From contig DGUG01000170.1 of the NCBI GenBank assembly GCA_002394535.1, positions 1 to 11,927 on the forward strand: 11,927 nt of DNA. The letters run 5' to 3'. The position numbers and the translations under genes are program-made. Within the stretch, counting starts at the first letter, position 1. The number at the start of each line of letters is the position of its first letter. Below, in pieces: positions 7,701-11,927 of the stretch. This DNA is from Lachnospiraceae bacterium UBA4316. GTDB lineage: Bacteria; Bacillota; Clostridia; Lachnospirales; Lachnospiraceae. The notes under the pieces are model-generated. The model did no database searches and was not told the origin of the DNA. It saw only the letters and a program-made list of their open reading frames with translations.

Positions 7701-8238
7701 GAAAAATATGGCCGGAAGAACAGGAACAAGTCCCGAAATAATCCCGGCGGGAGTGCTCTATTATCATATGGATGATCCGATAGTCGAGGCTAAGGAAGGC
7801 CTTACGGAAGATGATATAAATACGCTGATCATGAAGGATCTGCGTCTTAGGGGTCTTGTTAACAGTGACCCGGAAGTGCTTGAAATGATGGACAGGGATA
7901 TTGCAACAGATCCTTCGGTGCTGCCGGTAACTGTTACATCAAAGGGAGAACTTCGCAGCACAAAACAGGCAGTTTCGGCTGATGATTTTGATGTCCTGTC
8001 GAAATATGTGACGCGTTGTATCAGAGATATGGGACGCAGCATAGTCGAAGGAAACGTTGCTATCCCTAAGCCTGACGGAAAGCACAGGTTTACGGGACCG
8101 GACTGCACCTTCTGCCCGTATTCTCCAATATGCAATAATATAAAAGGGACGGCGGAAGAAAAATCATTCAAAACAGAGGGTTCCGGGACAAATGCCGAAT
8201 GGATCGAACTCATGAGGAAAAGGGATGAGTCTGACTGA
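4756..8238 (+). CDS. addB: AddB subunit of the AddAB helicase-nuclease
   Basis: AddB pairs with AddA to resect double-strand breaks, recognises the Chi sequence and leaves a 3' tail for RecA. The product is 1160 residues, typical for the family. The N-terminus MSLKFWLGGATSDKS aligns with the usual AddB Walker A, but has Asp13 where the glycine before Lys14 belongs. Family stretches follow: PEQFSLSTQRELV, DVLSFTRLAHR, FDGFTGFTPVQ and VGANDGVIPR. The C-terminal nuclease is complete: His820, GRIDRVD (Asp933), DYK (Asp950, Lys952) and a Q970xxxY974 motif. The iron-sulfur cysteines are Cys790 and the CxxCx5C set Cys1117, Cys1120, Cys1126. No Shine-Dalgarno sequence precedes ATG 4756, and an in-frame TAA at 4732 rules out a much longer start. 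It is divergent from thiT and overlaps addA by 14 bases. Confidence 0.97.
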   Translation: MSLKFWLGGATSDKSRQMMKFILEDSAKNPGRQYLVVVPEQFSLSTQRELVLNSPNRGILNVDVLSFTRLAHRISDEVGSFAPDVTTLDEMGKSLIIGMLAAANKKELAVFGNNLDKLGVTDKLKSIISEFMQYGISVERAYEISDLAAADGHNLLAGKLHDVAFLYDRFKEYIKDKYTTVEDTLDTVSALVPRSDTIKNSVIVFDGFTGFTPVQNKLIGVLLEYALSVNVALLYDDCIQENNANAPIREHELFYLSRHTMDQLGRMADERHVIIDDPYKACKININNTCNQNKNSVYTNRTTTPELNNIDINLFSGRNPDEEIQMVFNRIIKLVRDKGYHYKDIAILTGDIDSYRHPIEREFCKHDIPYFIDRTEPVLLNPFIEYIRSFLSVFADNYSIASIFGFLKSYLTDISDAETNLLENYCLAANIKGYKAWHSRFYALTQAVGADELLLLNEVREKLVARFDGFTAALGVEGQLTAGSRYTIREFSTALYKMIESDGIEGKLKTSAEDFLEAGNRKSATEYEKIYVQIMNVLDELCELIPDERTDIRGFAALLDAGFDSIRIGSAPMGMDYIQVADLTRSRLNDIKALFIVGANDGVIPRVTSSAGIINESEREYLTGSVDKLTLAPTAKEDIFTQRLYIYMAVNKPTEQLFVSYSRISSGGKSLLPSYIIRKLKNAVPDMDIESIPDIPDEYSDEAEAFEALTDMLYPALRGTISARKAERVKGLLKYFIGNENYKERLLGMIKNGILREDTGNDSIGSALAHALYGKRIVTSITRLEAYANCAYGYFLEYGLTLREREVFSLEARDIGTIFHDSMKTYSQMMTDGQYNWADIPDDERNELMDKAVEAVIGRYREEKLSSSARYAYMENRIKKIMRRSASVVSSQIRKGEFTPKYFEVDFDELSDNDTLSIKLSDEDVMRLRGRIDRVDTFETEDGIYIRIIDYKSSNHEMDLAAVYEGRQLQLLVYLNAAMGLEKNMAGRTGTSPEIIPAGVLYYHMDDPIVEAKEGLTEDDINTLIMKDLRLRGLVNSDPEVLEMMDRDIATDPSVLPVTVTSKGELRSTKQAVSADDFDVLSKYVTRCIRDMGRSIVEGNVAIPKPDGKHRFTGPDCTFCPYSPICNNIKGTAEEKSFKTEGSGTNAEWIELMRKRDESD
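8214..8217 (+). promoter_or_regulatory. addA ribosome binding site inside addB
   Basis: GAGG lies 7 bases before ATG 8225, within the last codons of addB. With the 14-base gene overlap this suggests translational coupling of the two subunits. Confidence 0.65.
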
Positions 8239-11200
8239 CAATCAAAAACTGGCAATTGATATAAGAGATGGTAATGTCCTTGTATCCGCAGCTGCGGGAT
8301 CGGGAAAGACAATGGTACTGACCGAGAGGATAGTTGGCCGTATTGTAAGTGAGCACGATCCCGTTGACGTGGACCGTCTGCTTGTTATGACTTTTACAAA
8401 TGCGGCAGCCGCCGAGATGCAGGACAGAATAAGGGATGCGATAGACAAGCGGCTTGATATTCTGCGCCTTGATGCACTCTCAGATGCCGGGAGCATCTCA
8501 AATCTTGAGAAACAGAGCGTTCTTGTGCATACCGCAACAATCACAACAATTCACGGATTTTGCAAGAAGGTGATATCCGATCACTTTGAGGAGGTGGGAC
8601 TTGACCCCGATTTCAGGGTGGCGGACGAAAATGAGTGTAAGCTTATACGCCGGGACGCTCTCGAGGAATGTCTTGAAGCGGCTTATGAGACGGCCGATCC
8701 GGCGTTTCTTGAAGCGGTACAGTGCTTCTCGGGTGCGAAGAACGATACGGGTATCGCGAACCTTATCATTCCTGTATATGACTTTATTATGGCAAGTCCG
8801 GAGCCCGAAAGCTTCGCAAAAGAGTGTGCGGGAGGATATTTGGCGGGCTCCTTTGATGAATTTGCCTCTTCAATTGCCGTTAAGAAGCTGGAAGAATACC
8901 TTCTCCGCAAGTTTAGTGCGGCCATGGCTGCGGCAGATGAGGCATTAGACCTTATAGGACAATATGAAGAACTTCTGCCTTACAAAGCGAATGTCGAGGC
9001 GTATACAACCGCATTTGGCAGAACGGATGAGAAGATAGCAAAAGCAAAAAGCGGTATATATGACATATTGCGTACGGAGCTTTCGAGCATCAAGGCTCCG
9101 GCCTTTGGCAGAATATCCGACAGCAAGCTGTCCGAAGAGGTGATTGCGGCAAAAGCGGAGGTCAAGCGCCTAAGGGATGCCGCAAAAGACTATGCGGCAA
9201 AGATTATATCCATGACACCCTTTGACCTTAAGACTTCCTACGAGCATATGCTACTCATGGGTCCGTCTATTAGAGCCTTTACGGACACTGTGCTTGATTT
9301 TATGCGCATTTATGAAAAAAAGAAGCGTGAGAAGAACATAATCGACTTTAACGATATGGAACATATGGCAGTCGCTATTCTCAAGAATCCGAAGATAGCG
9401 CAGCTTTACCGTGATAAGTTTATCGAAATATACGTTGATGAGTATCAGGATACCAACATGACACAGGAGATGCTGATCTCCCTTATCTGCAGACACGATC
9501 CCGGAAATGTTTTTCAGGTTGGGGACGTCAAACAGAGCATTTACAGATTCAGGCAAGCCCGCCCCGATATCTTTCTTTCGAAATACAATACATATAGGGA
9601 AGAGGGAAAGGACCGCAGGATACTTCTTAACGACAATTTCCGATCAAGAAGAGAAGTCATTGATTCGGTTAACGAGGTATTTTCGAAGATCATGACCGCT
9701 GACCTGGGAGGAATAGAGTACGGGGACAACGAAAGACTCGTGTGCGGTGCCGACTGCTACAAAAACGACGCTCCATGCGAAGGGGATTCGTACAGAACAG
9801 AGCTGATCCTTGGGGAAAGCGGGGAAATGTCCGATGAGGAGTTTGAGGCTAATATCGTAGCGGACCGGATAATGACGATGATCCGGGAAGGATTTCTTAT
9901 ATATGATAAAAGTGAGAAAATCACACGCCCGGCATCTTTTGGTGATTTCGTGATACTTGTCCGATCCATCAAAAAATATGAGAGCGCATTCCGTGATGTG
10001 TTCACATCGGCGGGGATACCCCTTGCGGTTACAGGAAGAGAGGGGTATTTCGGAACGGTTGAGGTCCAGACAGCGCTTTCGTTCCTGTCTGCGGTAGATA
10101 ATCCGCTAAACGATATTCCGCTTGCGGCAGTCGCCAGAAGCCCTGTCGGAGGATTTTCCGATAAGGAACTGGCTATGATTACGGTGCTCTCCAAGGAAGC
10201 GGACTGCGGTAAGAAGTGCCTGTACGAGAGGATAAAGGCTGCCGCCGGGTGTAATGAGGATGGGGATGCAAAAGAACTTGCGGATAAGTGTGCTGCATTT
10301 ATAAATCTGCTTGAAGAGTACAGAGTTATGTCAACCTATACTCCGGTGTATGGAATTCTGTCGCATTTTATAGACAGCCAATACGGAGATTTTGTTAAAT
10401 GTATGGATAAGAGCGGGCAGAGGATGGCTAATCTGTCTATGCTCTTATCGAAGGCGGAAGATTTCGGAAGGACAAGTTTTAAGGGACTGTACCAGTTCGT
10501 AAGATACATGGACCAGATACGCAAATACTCGATTGATGACGGTGAGGCACAGACTGTGGGCGAAACCGATGACGTAGTAAGGCTTATGACTATGCACGCA
10601 AGTAAAGGTCTCGAGTTTCCTGTGTGTTTTGCGGTGGGTGTCGAAAAGCGTAGGAATACGCAGGACGAGGGCGGAAAGCTCATCTGGGGTGTCAATTACG
10701 GATTTGGAGCAGACTTTACCGACCTGGAGAGGAGAGTCGGAGGAGTAACACTACAAAAACTGCTTATCAGGGAGGATAACAGACGTGAGAGCATCGCGGA
10801 GGAGATGCGGGTGCTCTATGTGGCTATGACGAGGGCACGAGAGAAGCTTATCATGGTAGGGAGCGATAAGCCGGAGGGATTCTCGCAGATTAAGTCGGTG
10901 GAGAATGCATCATCGTACCTTGATATGCTAAAGGCTGCATATGATAACGGGTTTGATAATATTGATATCATATACAGAACAGATGAAGACCTGGTAAATG
11001 CCCGATTTGAGGACGTTATGGAGGAAGAGTCGGCTACGGATGAGCTTCTGGCTATCGTAAGGTCTGCAAAAAGAGAAGAAGACAGACTCAAAGAAGCTGA
11101 CAGTGAGGTGATTGCAAACGAAATCCCGGGTTATCTTGCAAGGGTGAATGAGCCGTATCCTTATCCGGTCAATCCGGAACTTCGTGCGAAGCTGTCGGTT

Positions 11201-11899
11201 TCGGACCTGAAACATCAGGCTATTGAAGATCAGATCGCAAGAGGTATGTCCCTTGCTCCCGAGGGAGAGAGACTGTTTGGCGAGACTGAGCCCGATAAGT
11301 ACATTCCGAAATTTATGAGGCGTGAGGGCGAAAATGCTACCGGCGGAACCTTTTACGGAACGGCGTTCCACAGAATCATGGAGTTGTGGGACTATCCGGA
11401 TGCAGATCCGGGTGATGATGCCTTACATGAGATAAGTGGCGACGGAAAGAATGAAAGCGGCAGAGGACAGGGGGTTACCGAAGAGGCTGTAAGAGAATAC
11501 GTCGAGAAAATGTACAGTCTTCACCGTATGGACAGGCAGCAGGCGGATGCGATAAATGCGGAGGATGTAGCAGCTTTTCTTAATTCATCCCTTGGAAAGC
11601 GTATGAAGGCGGCAAAGAGCGCCGGGACACTTTTTAGAGAGCAGCCGTTTGTGATAGGAGTAGAGAGTAGCGGAGAGACCATACTTGTGCAGGGTATAAT
11701 CGACGCATACTTTACGGAAGAAGACGGTATAACTATCGTCGACTACAAAACCGACCGCGTTGACAGCCCACAGATGCTCATCGACCGGTACAGGGCGCAA
11801 CTGGAATATTACGGACTGGCGCTTTCACAGATTACCGGAAAAACGGTAAAAGAGCTGACTATATATTCTACACGCCTGAGAAGAGAAATAGTGTTGTAA
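8225..11899 (+). CDS. addA: AddA subunit of the AddAB helicase-nuclease
   Basis: AddA is the UvrD-like 3'-5' helicase motor and second nuclease of AddAB, acting on broken DNA ends before RecA loading. The product is 1224 residues, against about 1230 in Bacillus. Helicase motifs occur in order: Q motif TDNQ (Gln7), Walker A AAAGSGKT (22-29, Lys28), motif Ia TFTNAAAAEM (56-65), TIHGF (108-112), motif II DEYQDT (405-410), motif III GDVKQSIYRFR (433-443), motif IV DNFRSR (470-475), motif V MTMHASKGLEF (788-798) and motif VI VLYVAMTRAR (863-872). The C-terminal RecB-type nuclease has His1049, Asp1160 (GIIDAY), Asp1173 and Lys1175 (DYKTD), and Q1192xxxY1196. All catalytic residues are present, so the subunit should be active. 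It ends at TAA 11897-11899; the next gene lies outside the window. Confidence 0.98.
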   Translation: MSLTDNQKLAIDIRDGNVLVSAAAGSGKTMVLTERIVGRIVSEHDPVDVDRLLVMTFTNAAAAEMQDRIRDAIDKRLDILRLDALSDAGSISNLEKQSVLVHTATITTIHGFCKKVISDHFEEVGLDPDFRVADENECKLIRRDALEECLEAAYETADPAFLEAVQCFSGAKNDTGIANLIIPVYDFIMASPEPESFAKECAGGYLAGSFDEFASSIAVKKLEEYLLRKFSAAMAAADEALDLIGQYEELLPYKANVEAYTTAFGRTDEKIAKAKSGIYDILRTELSSIKAPAFGRISDSKLSEEVIAAKAEVKRLRDAAKDYAAKIISMTPFDLKTSYEHMLLMGPSIRAFTDTVLDFMRIYEKKKREKNIIDFNDMEHMAVAILKNPKIAQLYRDKFIEIYVDEYQDTNMTQEMLISLICRHDPGNVFQVGDVKQSIYRFRQARPDIFLSKYNTYREEGKDRRILLNDNFRSRREVIDSVNEVFSKIMTADLGGIEYGDNERLVCGADCYKNDAPCEGDSYRTELILGESGEMSDEEFEANIVADRIMTMIREGFLIYDKSEKITRPASFGDFVILVRSIKKYESAFRDVFTSAGIPLAVTGREGYFGTVEVQTALSFLSAVDNPLNDIPLAAVARSPVGGFSDKELAMITVLSKEADCGKKCLYERIKAAAGCNEDGDAKELADKCAAFINLLEEYRVMSTYTPVYGILSHFIDSQYGDFVKCMDKSGQRMANLSMLLSKAEDFGRTSFKGLYQFVRYMDQIRKYSIDDGEAQTVGETDDVVRLMTMHASKGLEFPVCFAVGVEKRRNTQDEGGKLIWGVNYGFGADFTDLERRVGGVTLQKLLIREDNRRESIAEEMRVLYVAMTRAREKLIMVGSDKPEGFSQIKSVENASSYLDMLKAAYDNGFDNIDIIYRTDEDLVNARFEDVMEEESATDELLAIVRSAKREEDRLKEADSEVIANEIPGYLARVNEPYPYPVNPELRAKLSVSDLKHQAIEDQIARGMSLAPEGERLFGETEPDKYIPKFMRREGENATGGTFYGTAFHRIMELWDYPDADPGDDALHEISGDGKNESGRGQGVTEEAVREYVEKMYSLHRMDRQQADAINAEDVAAFLNSSLGKRMKAAKSAGTLFREQPFVIGVESSGETILVQGIIDAYFTEEDGITIVDYKTDRVDSPQMLIDRYRAQLEYYGLALSQITGKTVKELTIYSTRLRREIVL

Positions 11900-11927
11900 T
11901 GTTGCGTAGGGTAAAAAGTTTGTAGGA

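Noticed and set aside
7764..8312. A 182-codon minus-strand frame across the addB-addA junction, and similar antisense frames within addB, addA and the synthetase gene
   Set aside because: All lie opposite strongly conserved coding sequence, and their Ser- and Arg-rich composition is typical of reverse-strand shadows.
11900..11927. Bases after addA as a terminator or next gene start
   Set aside because: Only 28 bases remain, with no hairpin and no start codon with a ribosome binding site.
1..11927. CRISPR arrays, tRNA or rRNA genes, insertion sequences, prophage or defence islands
   Set aside because: I saw no regularly spaced repeats, tRNA-like cloverleaf, transposase or integrase. Apart from the short REP-like repeat the window is core chromosomal genes. 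I did not find a new biological system here.

Overview
The window is ordinary chromosomal DNA of a low-to-mid GC Gram-positive bacterium. It is most likely a member of the Clostridia, probably Lachnospiraceae. The reasons are protein resemblance recalled from those families, AddAB instead of RecBCD, a type III glutamine synthetase, an Hsp33 and DapF of clostridial type, a TPP-riboswitch-controlled ThiT, and strong AGGAGG-like ribosome binding sites. The genus cannot be fixed from this stretch alone. Almost all of it is coding, on the + strand apart from one gene.

Layout. Positions 1-90 are the last 29 codons of a membrane protein. A 36-base REP-like inverted repeat (91-126) abuts its stop codon and runs up to the ribosome binding site of hslO (Hsp33, 144-1028). 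Next come dapF (diaminopimelate epimerase, 1072-1959) and a type III glutamine synthetase gene (1964-4069). The gaps are 43 and 4 bases, so these three look like one transcription unit. A single minus-strand gene, thiT (thiamine ECF transporter substrate-binding subunit, 4083-4619), converges on the synthetase gene with 13 bases between the stop codons. Its 5' leader holds a complete TPP riboswitch (4631-4704) behind a good promoter (4720-4748). Divergent from thiT, and starting only 8 bases beyond its -35 box, are addB (4756-8238) and addA (8225-11899). They overlap by 14 bases and encode the AddAB helicase-nuclease for double-strand break repair. The last 28 bases hold nothing I can call.

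How the genes work together. AddA and AddB form one enzyme. ThiT with its riboswitch is a feedback loop that should shut off thiamine uptake when intracellular TPP is high. Hsp33 (redox chaperone), DapF (lysine and peptidoglycan precursor) and glutamine synthetase (ammonia assimilation) share a likely transcript but no obvious pathway.

I found no undescribed multi-gene system. The points worth a second look are small. AddB carries Asp where the Walker A glycine should be. addB has no visible Shine-Dalgarno sequence and lies against the thiT promoter. The REP-like repeat makes a false upstream start for hslO. The TPP aptamer abuts the thiT ribosome binding site, with a compensated base pair in P4. 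ThiT seems to lack a thiamine-contacting histidine.
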